Assembly (NCBI RefSeq): GCF_009831455.1 | Contig: NZ_WOWO01000003.1 | Span: 186,001 to 250,000, forward strand | Source of the DNA: Salinirussus salinus | GTDB taxonomy: Archaea > Halobacteriota > Halobacteria > Halobacteriales > Haloarculaceae | DNA length: 64,000 nucleotides | Direction of reading: 5' to 3' | Shown: positions 16,906 through 23,397 of the stretch, in pieces | Numbering within the stretch: the stretch's first letter is position 1 | Layout of the letters: each line of letters begins with the position of its first letter | Made by a program: the position numbers and the translations under genes | Notes under the pieces: generated by a model | Told to the model about the DNA's origin: nothing | Database searches by the model: none | Seen by the model: only the letters and a program-made list of their open reading frames with translations

Positions 16906-18231
16906 TTACTCCGAGAGGTCGACACCGCCGCCGGGATCGAGTTCCAGCTCGCGGGCCAGGGCCCGGCCCGCCTCCGAGACGATGCGCTTCTCGGCGGATA
17001 TCTGGTGGGCGTGGGTTCCCTCCAGCTCGCAGACCTTGGCCGCCCAGGGCGCGACGCCGTCGGCACCCCCCGCAGTCAGCTCCTGGTGGGTCAGCACCTT
17101 CAGATAGGTGCTGACGTTGACCCCGCCGCTGTAGCGGGCGACCTCCAGGGTCGGGAGTGTGTGGTTGGTGCCGACGGCCTTGTCCCCGAAGACCACCGGC
17201 GCGTGATGCCCCAGAAATAGCGACCCGTAGTTGTGCAACCCGTCCATCAGCGCGCGGGGCTCGTCGGCCATCACCTGGAGGTGCTCGGGCGCCCAGTCGT
17301 TGGCGACCGCCGCGGCCTCGTCGCGGCCCTCGACGACGACCACCTCCCCGTTCTCGCGCCAGGCCTCGCGGGCGACGTCCTCGGTGCGGAGGTCTGGGAG
17401 CTGATTCCCGAGTTCCTCCATCGCGGCCGCCGCCGTCTCGCGGTCGGTCGAGACGAGCGCCGCCCGCGAGCGCGGGTCGTGTTCGGCCTGGGCGAGCAGG
17501 TCCGTCGCCACCAGCTCGGGGTCGGCGGAGCCGTCGGCGATGATCAGGACCTCGGTGGGACCAGCCAGAAAGTCGATCCCGACGTGGCCGTAGACCTGGC
17601 GCTTGGCCTCGATGACGAAGACGTTGCCCGGCCCGGTGACCTTGTCGACGCCGGGGACGGTCCCGGTCCCGTAGGCCATCGCCGCAATGGCCTGTGCGCC
17701 GCCGGCGACGTAGACTTCGTCGGCGCCGGCTCGGTCCATCGCGTACAGCTGTGCGGGCTGGACCGACCCGTCGGCCTGCGGGGGCGCGCAGGCGACGACG
17801 GTGTCCACGCCCGCGATGACCGCGGGGACGATGGTCATCGCCGGCGCCGCCACCAGTGGCTTCCGGCCGCCCGGGACGTACACCCCGGCGCGCTCGACGG
17901 GGACCAGCCGCGTCCCCAGCCTGACCCCGTCCTCGACCTCCTCCTCGAACCCCTCCAGGTGGGCGAACTGCTCCTCGTGGAACTCGCGGACATTTCGAAT
18001 GGTGTTGTCGATGGTCCGGCGCTCCGCCTCGGTCAGCTCTTCGGCGGCGGCCTCGATTTCCTCCTCCGAGACGCGCAACTCCTCGCGCTCGACGTCGTCG
18101 AACCGCCGGGTCAGCTCCCGCACGCCCGCGTCGCCGTCCGCGCGCACGGTGTCGACGATCTCCCTGACCGACTCCGTCACGTCCTGGGGGATCTCCAGTG
18201 AGGCGTCGGCCGCCGATTTGAGGTACTCCAT
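16906..18231 (-). CDS. hisD: Histidinol dehydrogenase
   Basis: Catalyses the final two steps of histidine synthesis, oxidising L-histidinol to L-histidine with NAD and zinc. 441 residues, near the family norm of about 430. Visible family blocks are Gly-Val-Tyr-Val-Pro-Gly-Gly (about 118-124), Val-Thr-Gly-Pro-Gly-Asn (about 197-202), Asp-Phe-Leu-Ala-Gly-Pro-Thr-Glu-Val (about 223-231), the His-Asp pair in Ala-Glu-His-Asp (about 252-255), and the C-terminal Gly-Thr-His-Ala-His-Gln segment. Start is ATG at 18231. It is not linked to hisB, hisA or hisI, which lie elsewhere in the window. Confidence 0.95.
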   Translation of the reverse strand: MEYLKSAADASLEIPQDVTESVREIVDTVRADGDAGVRELTRRFDDVEREELRVSEEEIEAAAEELTEAERRTIDNTIRNVREFHEEQFAHLEGFEEEVEDGVRLGTRLVPVERAGVYVPGGRKPLVAAPAMTIVPAVIAGVDTVVACAPPQADGSVQPAQLYAMDRAGADEVYVAGGAQAIAAMAYGTGTVPGVDKVTGPGNVFVIEAKRQVYGHVGIDFLAGPTEVLIIADGSADPELVATDLLAQAEHDPRSRAALVSTDRETAAAAMEELGNQLPDLRTEDVAREAWRENGEVVVVEGRDEAAAVANDWAPEHLQVMADEPRALMDGLHNYGSLFLGHHAPVVFGDKAVGTNHTLPTLEVARYSGGVNVSTYLKVLTHQELTAGGADGVAPWAAKVCELEGTHAHQISAEKRIVSEAGRALARELELDPGGGVDLSE

Positions 18232-18537
18232 ACCACACCCGTTCCCGTCCGAGGGACAAAACGTCACCGCGGCTCGCTCTGTGGGTGGGCAAACCGGCTT
18301 ACAGGACTCGGAACGCCTCCGCGTGCCCCACTCGCGCGGCTCGCTGTCGCCGAGGCCGCTACGCGGTCTTTCGAACGACCTCGCCGTTCCCGAGGACCTC
18401 GCACGGCGCTCGTCGCGGCCGGAGCCGCGACAGCGCGCGCCCGATGCTGGCCAGGCCGGGCGGGATCCAAGAGGGACCACCAGGGGCTTCATGCTCTCCG
18501 GAGGCCTGGTTCGGGCTCTCCCCGAATACGGCACCAC
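18232..18537. other. Gene-free gap between hisD and the carboxylase gene
   Basis: 306 bp with no convincing coding frame. Its middle (18395-18446) holds one copy of the hairpin module described under the intergenic repeat family. The hisD promoter must lie at its left end and the 3' end of the carboxylase transcript at its right end. Short palindromes such as CTCGGGAACG paired loosely with CGTTCCGAG surround the module. Confidence 0.6.
18395..18446 (-). repeat. Intergenic repeat, hairpin module (module 1), minus orientation
   Basis: Reads on the minus strand as CATCGGGCGCGCGCTGTCGC followed by the hairpin arms GTCGCGGC and GCCGCGAC (18412-18419 and 18424-18431, perfect 8 bp with a 4-nt loop) and then GCCGTGCGAGG. 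The same string order recurs at 20337-20390, 23253-23303 and 40710-40756. Here only module 1 is recognisable; the longer outer hairpin (module 2) is absent or decayed. Confidence 0.65.
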
Positions 18538-20220
18538 TCACAGCACCGTGCCGTGTTTCTTCTCCGGTAGCTCCTTCTCGACGTCCTCGTAGAAGGCGAA
18601 GCGAGCCTCCAGTTCCGCCCGGAGTTCGGAGGGCGGGACGACCTCGTCGATGACAACCTCGCTCGCCATCCGGCGGACGTCGATGTCCTCGCGGAACTCC
18701 TCGCGCAGCTCCTGCTCGCGGGCCGCGCGCTCGTCTTCGTCCTCGATGGCGTCGAGTTCGTTGGCGTAGACCGCCCGGATGGCTGCCTCGGGACCCATGA
18801 TCGCGATCTCGCCGGAGGGGAGACCGATGACGCTCTCGGGGTCGTAGGCCGGTCCGCCCATCGCGTAGATGCCCGCGCCGTAGGCCTTCCGGACGACGAC
18901 GGTCTGCTGGGGGACCGTCGCCGAGGAGGTGGCGTAGATGAAGCGTTTGCCCTGCTCCAGAATCCCCTCCTTCTCGACCTGCGAACCGGCCATGAAGCCG
19001 GGTGTGTCACAGAGATAGAGGATGGGGATGTTGAACGCGTCGGACTTCCAGATGAACTGGGCGGCCTTCTCGGCGGCGTCGGGGAAGATGGCGCCGGCCC
19101 GCTGGGCGGGCTGGTTGGCGACCACGCCCACCGGCCGGCCGTCGACCCGGCCGTAGCCGGTGATGATCTCCGGGCCGTACTCCGGCTGGAGCTCCAGGAA
19201 GGAGTCGGCGTCGACGACCCGCTCGACCAGCCGGTGCATGTCGTAGCCCCGGCGCGGCCCCTCCGGAATGACGCTGTCGATGCCCCGGGGCGAGCGGGCG
19301 GGCGCTTTCCCATCGCGGCGGGGCGGGCGCTCGTCGGCGTTGTCGGGCAGGTAGCCTATCAGCTGGGCGACCAGCTCGCGGGCGTGGTCCTCGTCGTCGG
19401 CCACGAGGTCGGCGCTGCCGGAGTGGCGGGCGTGCACGTCGGGCCCGCCGAGGTCTTCGAGGCTGATCTCCTCGCCGGTGACCATCTCGACCATCCGGGG
19501 GGAGGCGATCGCCATCGCGGACATCCCGCGGACCATCACGGTGAAGTCGGCGAAGACGGGGGTGTACGCGGCGCCCGCGATGCAGGGGCCATACAGGACG
19601 CAGACCTGTGGGACCCGGCCGGAGAGCATCGAGTGGTTGTAGTAGTACTTCCCGATCCCCTCGCGGTTGGCGAAGAAGCCGGTCTGCTGGTCGATCCGCC
19701 CCCCGGAGGAGTCCATCAGATAGAGCACCGGCCGGCCGGTCTTGAGCGCGCGCTGTTGCATCCGGAGGAACTTCTCGACGCCCTTCTCGGCCATCGAGCC
19801 GGCTTTGACGGTGAAGTCGTTGGCCATGAAATGCAGGTCCCGGCCCTCGAAGCTCGCCGCGCCGGTGATCAGTCCGTCCGCGGGTAGCCGGTCGTCGGCG
19901 TCGAACTCCGCGAAGCGACCGTCCTCGAAGGTGACCTCGCCGAACCAGAGGTCGATCCGGTCGCGGACGAACAGCTTCCCCTGGTCGGCCAGCCGTTCCT
20001 TGTACTTCTCGGGGCCGCCCTCGATGATCTCGGCGATCTCCTCGTGGAGCCGGCGCTCCCGGTGGGTCGGGCCGAGCACCTCCACGACGGCGATGGGCTC
20101 CTCGCCGTGCTCGCCGTAGACGGCGACCTCGTCGACGTCGGCGTCGACGTACTCGGCGACGGCCCGGGCGAGGCTCTCTGCCTCCTCCGCGGTGGTCTCC
20201 CCGTCGACTCTCAGGTCCAT
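18538..20220 (-). CDS. Acyl-CoA carboxylase carboxyltransferase (beta) subunit
   Basis: 560-residue carboxyltransferase of the PccB/AccD type, which moves CO2 from carboxybiotin to an acyl-CoA (acetyl- or propionyl-CoA) in the cytoplasm. The crotonase-like halves are visible: Asp-Ser-Ser-Gly-Gly-Arg-Ile (about 177-183), the Gly-Pro-Cys-Ile-Ala-Gly-Ala-Ala-Tyr oxyanion segment (about 212-220), and Asp-Thr-Pro-Gly-Phe-Met-Ala-Gly near residue 405. About 50 N-terminal residues (1-60) precede the usual start, and the family is normally 510-530 long. No biotin carboxylase or biotin-carrier gene is adjacent. Methylmalonyl-CoA decarboxylase alpha is an alternative name. Confidence 0.9.
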   Translation of the reverse strand: MDLRVDGETTAEEAESLARAVAEYVDADVDEVAVYGEHGEEPIAVVEVLGPTHRERRLHEEIAEIIEGGPEKYKERLADQGKLFVRDRIDLWFGEVTFEDGRFAEFDADDRLPADGLITGAASFEGRDLHFMANDFTVKAGSMAEKGVEKFLRMQQRALKTGRPVLYLMDSSGGRIDQQTGFFANREGIGKYYYNHSMLSGRVPQVCVLYGPCIAGAAYTPVFADFTVMVRGMSAMAIASPRMVEMVTGEEISLEDLGGPDVHARHSGSADLVADDEDHARELVAQLIGYLPDNADERPPRRDGKAPARSPRGIDSVIPEGPRRGYDMHRLVERVVDADSFLELQPEYGPEIITGYGRVDGRPVGVVANQPAQRAGAIFPDAAEKAAQFIWKSDAFNIPILYLCDTPGFMAGSQVEKEGILEQGKRFIYATSSATVPQQTVVVRKAYGAGIYAMGGPAYDPESVIGLPSGEIAIMGPEAAIRAVYANELDAIEDEDERAAREQELREEFREDIDVRRMASEVVIDEVVPPSELRAELEARFAFYEDVEKELPEKKHGTVL

Positions 20221-20336
20221 CTCCCGGGCCTTCGACGGCGACTCCCGAAAACACTTCGGCGTCACTACCGGCAGCGGTCGACCGAGGCCGGAATAACGTG
20301 GCAGTCCCACCGGCGTGGATGACCGGCTTCACCATC

Positions 20337-20575
20337 GGGCGCGCGCTGTCGCGCGTGTTCTCGCGCGACAGCCGCCGTGCGAGGGATGAGCGAACGCGGG
20401 AGCGAAGCGACCGGGTGAGCGAATCGGCTGGGGAGGTGAGTGGTGTCGGGTGGGTCTGAAAGGGGCGAGGCGTTCGACGAAGGAAGGCGACGCAAGCACC
20501 GCAGTGAGCGAAGCGAGCGAGGAGCACAGCGAGCCTCCCGAGTCGAACGCCTCGGGGCTTTCATTCTGTCCCGAG
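20337..20575 (+). repeat. Intergenic modular repeat, complete copy A (modules 1 and 2)
   Basis: Fills most of the 430-bp gap between the carboxylase gene and hisB. Module 1 is a perfect hairpin, CTGTCGCGCG (20346-20355) with CGCGCGACAG (20362-20371), followed by GCCGTGCGAGGGATGAG. Module 2 begins GTGGGTCTGAAAGGGGC and has outer arms GAAAG (20458-20462) and CTTTC (20558-20562), then GAGGCGTTCGAC (20467-20478) and GTCGAACGCCTC (20542-20553), a perfect 12-bp pair. The interior is rich in GCGAGCGAAGCGAGC-type palindromes. No coding frame is credible. The hisB promoter (CCAAATAG, 20621-20628) lies downstream. Confidence 0.75.
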
Positions 20576-20650
20576 TCCTGACCGGCGAAACCAAGCACCA
20601 CCCCAATTTCACCCGCAACCGCCAAATAGCGGGACCCACACACCGGAGGT

Positions 20651-21235
20651 ATGGACCGAACGGCCGCGGTCGCGCGGGAGACCGCCGAGACCGAGGTCGA
20701 GGTGACCCTCGACCTCGACGGCGAGGGCGAGACGACCGTCGAGACCGGCGTGGGCTTTTTCGACCACATGCTCGATTCCTTCGGGACTCACGGCCTCTTC
20801 GACCTGACCGTCCGGTGTGACGGCGACCTCGCGGTCGACGACCACCACACCGTCGAGGACGTCGGCATCACCCTCGGGGAGGCCCTCGCGGAGGCGCTGG
20901 GCGACAAGCGCGGCATCGCCCGCTTTGCCGACCGGCAGGTCCCGATGGACGAGGCCCGCGCCGAGGTCGTGCTCGACGTCTCCGGCCGCCCCTATTTTGC
21001 CTTCGAGGGCGAGTTCTCCCAGGCGTCGGTCGGCAAGATGACCAGCTACATGGCCCGGCACTTCCTGCGCTCGCTGGCGACGAACGCGGGGCTGACCCTG
21101 CACGCCGAGATCCGGGGGGAGAACGCCCACCACGAGGTCGAGGCGCTGTTCAAGGCGACGGCGCGGGCGCTGGACGACGCCACCCGGATAGACGAGCGCC
21201 GCGGGGACGCTCCGAGCACGAAAGGCGAGCTGTAG
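20651..21235 (+). CDS. hisB: Imidazoleglycerol-phosphate dehydratase
   Basis: Sixth-step enzyme of histidine synthesis, dehydrating imidazole glycerol phosphate to imidazole acetol phosphate. 194 residues, the normal monofunctional length. Metal-binding motifs are intact: Gly-Phe-Phe-Asp-His-Met-Leu (about 35-41), Asp-Asp-His-His-Thr-Val-Glu-Asp (about 62-69), and near the C-terminus [11 protein letters not shown] (about 158-168). A TATA-like CCAAATAG lies 23-30 nt before the ATG, so a leaderless message is likely. It stands apart from other his genes. Confidence 0.96.
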   Translation: MDRTAAVARETAETEVEVTLDLDGEGETTVETGVGFFDHMLDSFGTHGLFDLTVRCDGDLAVDDHHTVEDVGITLGEALAEALGDKRGIARFADRQVPMDEARAEVVLDVSGRPYFAFEGEFSQASVGKMTSYMARHFLRSLATNAGLTLHAEIRGENAHHEVEALFKATARALDDATRIDERRGDAPSTKGEL

Positions 21236-21286
21236 GCGTTCTCACATGCTGGGAGCGGCCATCCGGATTGAAAAGCGCGGGGGTGT

Positions 21287-21300
21287 CATGTCAAGACATG
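21287..21300. promoter_or_regulatory. Perfect palindrome over the start codon of the flavin-oxidase-like gene
   Basis: CATGTC-AA-GACATG is a perfect 6-bp inverted repeat with a 2-nt centre; its right arm includes the ATG of the downstream gene. On a leaderless transcript this would cover the transcription start, a position suited to a repressor operator. No protein can be assigned to it from this window. Confidence 0.4.
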
Positions 21301-21765
21301 CCAGACAACTCGGACCCGTTCGGCCCCTGGACGGGGACTGCGATGGCCGACGCGGACGCCGCCGACCTGCTGCGGACGGCCGGGTGGGGCGTCCTCGCGC
21401 TGGCCGACGGCGACCGGCCGTACAGTATTCCCGTCTCCTTCGGCTACGACGGCGAGGCGGTCTACTTCCTGCTGGTGCGACGGAGTCCGGACGACAGGAA
21501 GTTCGCGTTCATCGGTGACGGCCAGCCGGCGCGCCTGCTCGCGACCCGGGTCAACGCCAGGTTCGACTGGGGGTCGGTCGCCGTCACCGGGACCGTCCGG
21601 GCGGTCGACCGCGACGGCGAGGGGTGGGGGACGCTCATCGCGGCCCTCGGGGGGAGCGACTGGTTCTCGCCGGCGTTCGACGCCGCCGAGGAAGTCAGTG
21701 GGGTCCAGGGGTGGGCGCTGGAGCCCGACCGGGTCACCGGAATGGAGGTCCGGCCGGACCGGTGA
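21298..21765 (+). CDS. Pyridoxamine 5'-phosphate oxidase-like FMN-binding protein
   Basis: 155-residue split-barrel protein. Trp-Gly-Val-Leu-Ala-Leu-Ala-Asp-Gly-Asp-Arg-Pro-Tyr-Ser-Ile-Pro-Val-Ser (about 29-46) is the characteristic first strands of the family, followed by Gly-Glu-Ala-Val-Tyr-Phe. These proteins bind FMN, F420 or haem and act as small-molecule oxidoreductases. The catalytic role here is unknown. The ATG at 21298 sits in a perfect palindrome; an upstream in-frame start at 21268 would add ten residues without domain support. Confidence 0.85.
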   Translation: MPDNSDPFGPWTGTAMADADAADLLRTAGWGVLALADGDRPYSIPVSFGYDGEAVYFLLVRRSPDDRKFAFIGDGQPARLLATRVNARFDWGSVAVTGTVRAVDRDGEGWGTLIAALGGSDWFSPAFDAAEEVSGVQGWALEPDRVTGMEVRPDR

Positions 21766-21809
21766 CATCCTCCGCCGGGCATATACCCCTGGCCCGGCGA
21801 CGTCGTGGT

Positions 21810-22313
21810 ATGTTCGAGGAGATCATGGAGAAGTTCTCGGATTCCCCGAGCCAGCAGCGCGTCATCCGGCTGCTTTTGGAGCGGGGCTTCTCCGTCAACG
21901 AGGAGGGGCGGGTGGTCTCGGGGGGGATCGAGATCCCGAACACGGGGATCGCCCGCGAGGCCGGCGTCGACCGGCGGGTGGTCAACGCCACCACCGACGC
22001 CATCCTCGCGGACGACGAACTCCGCCCCATCTTCCGGAACATCTCCGCGGTCCCGAGCCTGATGGACCTGGCGCCGGTGCTCGACATGACCGTACTGACG
22101 GTGGCGGTCCGGGACGCCGAGGAGTCCGGGATCGTCGCCGCCGTCACCGGCCGGATCGCCGACCGCGAGATCCCGGTCCGGCAGGTGCTCAGCGAGGACC
22201 CCGAGTTCACCGACGAGCCCCGGCTGTACGTCATCACCGACGCGCCGCTTCCCGGTGACCTGATCACCGAACTCCAGGGACTGGAGTTCGTCCGGCGGAT
22301 CGAACTCGAATGA
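21810..22313 (+). CDS. ACT-domain amino-acid-sensing regulator with HTH
   Basis: 167-residue protein. The N-terminal part (about 10-75) looks like a winged helix: Ser-Gln-Gln-Arg-Val-Ile-Arg-Leu-Leu-Leu-Glu-Arg-Gly, then Thr-Gly-Ile-Ala-Arg-Glu-Ala-Gly-Val-Asp-Arg-Arg-Val-Val. The C-terminal part (about 90-167) fits an ACT domain, which binds amino acids. Known haloarchaeal relatives are annotated as regulators of amino acid metabolism. The TATA-like GCATATACCC (21779-21788) lies 22-31 nt before the ATG, so the message is probably leaderless. Its stop overlaps the following ferredoxin gene by 4 nt (ATGA). Confidence 0.8.
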   Translation: MFEEIMEKFSDSPSQQRVIRLLLERGFSVNEEGRVVSGGIEIPNTGIAREAGVDRRVVNATTDAILADDELRPIFRNISAVPSLMDLAPVLDMTVLTVAVRDAEESGIVAAVTGRIADREIPVRQVLSEDPEFTDEPRLYVITDAPLPGDLITELQGLEFVRRIELE

Positions 22314-22681
22314 GCCGCGACGCGGGCGGGTCCGGGGACCCGCCAGACGACACCCACACCGTTACCGTCGCCCATCCGGAGGGGAAGACGCGGCTCTCCG
22401 TTCCCCACGGAGCGGTCCTCCGGGACGCCCTGTTCGCGGCGGACCTGACCCCGCACAGCCGGGCGGGTCGGCGGCTCAACTGCGGCGGACGCGGGCTCTG
22501 TGCCACCTGCGGGGTCCGGGTCGAGGACGCGCCCGTCCCCGACCACTGGCACGACGACCTCGCGGCGCGTTTCGGCTACCCACGGCTCTCCTGTCAGATA
22601 CGCGTGACCGACGACATGCGGGTCGAGGTCCCCGAGAAACTGGTCTGGGGCGGGCGGGAGACCGGCGGGAGCCAGAAATGA
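22310..22681 (+). CDS. 2Fe-2S ferredoxin-type protein
   Basis: 123-residue protein with a plant-type 2Fe-2S fold. The cluster cysteines are in Asn-Cys-Gly-Gly-Arg-Gly-Leu-Cys-Ala-Thr-Cys-Gly (about 58-69) with the fourth Cys in Leu-Ser-Cys-Gln-Ile about 25 residues later. It differs from the long haloarchaeal ferredoxin found at 47.1 kb and resembles small ferredoxins that serve one oxygenase or reductase. It overlaps the ACT-domain gene by 4 nt and ends 10 bp before a convergent ferredoxin gene. Its redox partner is unknown. Confidence 0.87.
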   Translation: MSRDAGGSGDPPDDTHTVTVAHPEGKTRLSVPHGAVLRDALFAADLTPHSRAGRRLNCGGRGLCATCGVRVEDAPVPDHWHDDLAARFGYPRLSCQIRVTDDMRVEVPEKLVWGGRETGGSQK

Positions 22682-22691
22682 GCGGCTGCGG

Positions 22692-22937
22692 TCAGGGGAT
22701 CAGTTGCTCGCCGTCGTCGTCGTAGAGAGCGATGGCGTCGACCGGGCAGGTCCGGGCGGCGAACTTCGCGTCCAGTTCGGCGCCCTCGGGGACCTCGCGG
22801 ACGAAGATGTCCTCCTCGCGCTCCTCGCTGTCGACCAGGTCCGCCTTGCCGTCGTCCTCGTCGCGCTCGAAGGCGTCCCACTCGGCGGTGCACTGGAACA
22901 TCCCGATACAGGTGTCGCGGTCGAACTCGACGTGCAT
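22692..22937 (-). CDS. Single-cluster ferredoxin (3Fe-4S or 4Fe-4S)
   Basis: 81-residue acidic ferredoxin. Cysteines are at residue 10 (Asp-Thr-Cys-Ile-Gly), 16 (Phe-Gln-Cys) and 64 (Arg-Thr-Cys-Pro-Val-Asp-Ala-Ile). The residue where a fourth ligand would usually lie is Met13, so a 3Fe-4S cluster is likely, as in ferredoxins that feed cytochromes P450. An acidic insert (about 25-45, Glu/Asp-rich) enlarges the loop, as expected for a halophilic protein. Two unlike ferredoxin genes face each other here with 10 bp between stops. Confidence 0.87.
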   Translation of the reverse strand: MHVEFDRDTCIGMFQCTAEWDAFERDEDDGKADLVDSEEREEDIFVREVPEGAELDAKFAARTCPVDAIALYDDDGEQLIP

Positions 22938-23004
22938 GGCTGTGTGTGAGGCGGCGAGGGTAATGGTGTTGGCGGCGCTGGTGTTCGGGGAGTCATTGTC
23001 TCGC

Positions 23005-23310
23005 AGGGATAGAAAGCCCCGAGGCGTTGCGGTCGCGCGCCTCGCTGCGCGCTTCCATCGCTCACCGCGTTCGCTCTGTCCAGTGCTTTCGTCGGCGTGC
23101 TTCCCGCAACGCCTCGCCCCTTTCAGTCCCACCCGTGCTCGCGGCTTCGCCGCTCGCTGCCCCGTTGCGCTCGCTTCGCTCGCGCAACGCACGCCACACA
23201 CCCCCCCAGCCGACTGCGCTCCTCGTCGCTCGCGATGCTCGCTCCTGCGGTGCTCATCCCTCGCACAGTATCGTCGCGACACGTGGCCGCGACAGCGCGC
23301 GCCAGAGAAG
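23005..23310 (-). repeat. Intergenic modular repeat, complete copy B, minus orientation
   Basis: Occupies most of the 460-bp gap between the ferredoxin gene and hel308. On the minus strand module 1 comes first (23303 to 23253, arms GTCGCG and CGCGAC), then a spacer containing TTGCGC and GCGCAA arms, then module 2: GGGACTGAAAGGGGC with arms GAGGCGTTGCGG and CCGCAACGCCTC (23021-23032 and 23104-23115). The 12-bp arms differ from copy A at the last four to five bases, yet remain fully complementary. No coding frame is credible. Confidence 0.75.
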
Positions 23311-23366
23311 AGTCCGGTATCCGCTACACGAAGGAGAACAGGCTGACCTCGACCCGCGAGCGGGGG

Positions 23367-23373
23367 TTTAAAT
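23367..23373 (+). promoter_or_regulatory. TATA box of hel308
   Basis: GTTTAAAT near 23366-23373 is the only AT-rich octamer in this GC-rich gap and lies 25-32 nt before the chosen ATG at 23398. That spacing fits a leaderless archaeal transcript and supports the ATG over an upstream GTG at 23377. Confidence 0.65.
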
Positions 23374-23397
23374 CCGGTGACGCCCCAGGGACCGCCA

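Noticed and set aside
20321-20650. Protein gene in the gap before hisB
   Set aside because: Frames run through inverted repeats in both copies of the family, and the arms covary as nucleic acid pairs rather than codons.
22732-23346. Plus-strand frame covering the repeat copy and the ferredoxin gene
   Set aside because: Composition is Ser/Arg/Pro-rich, it crosses a palindromic repeat, and has no recognisable domain.
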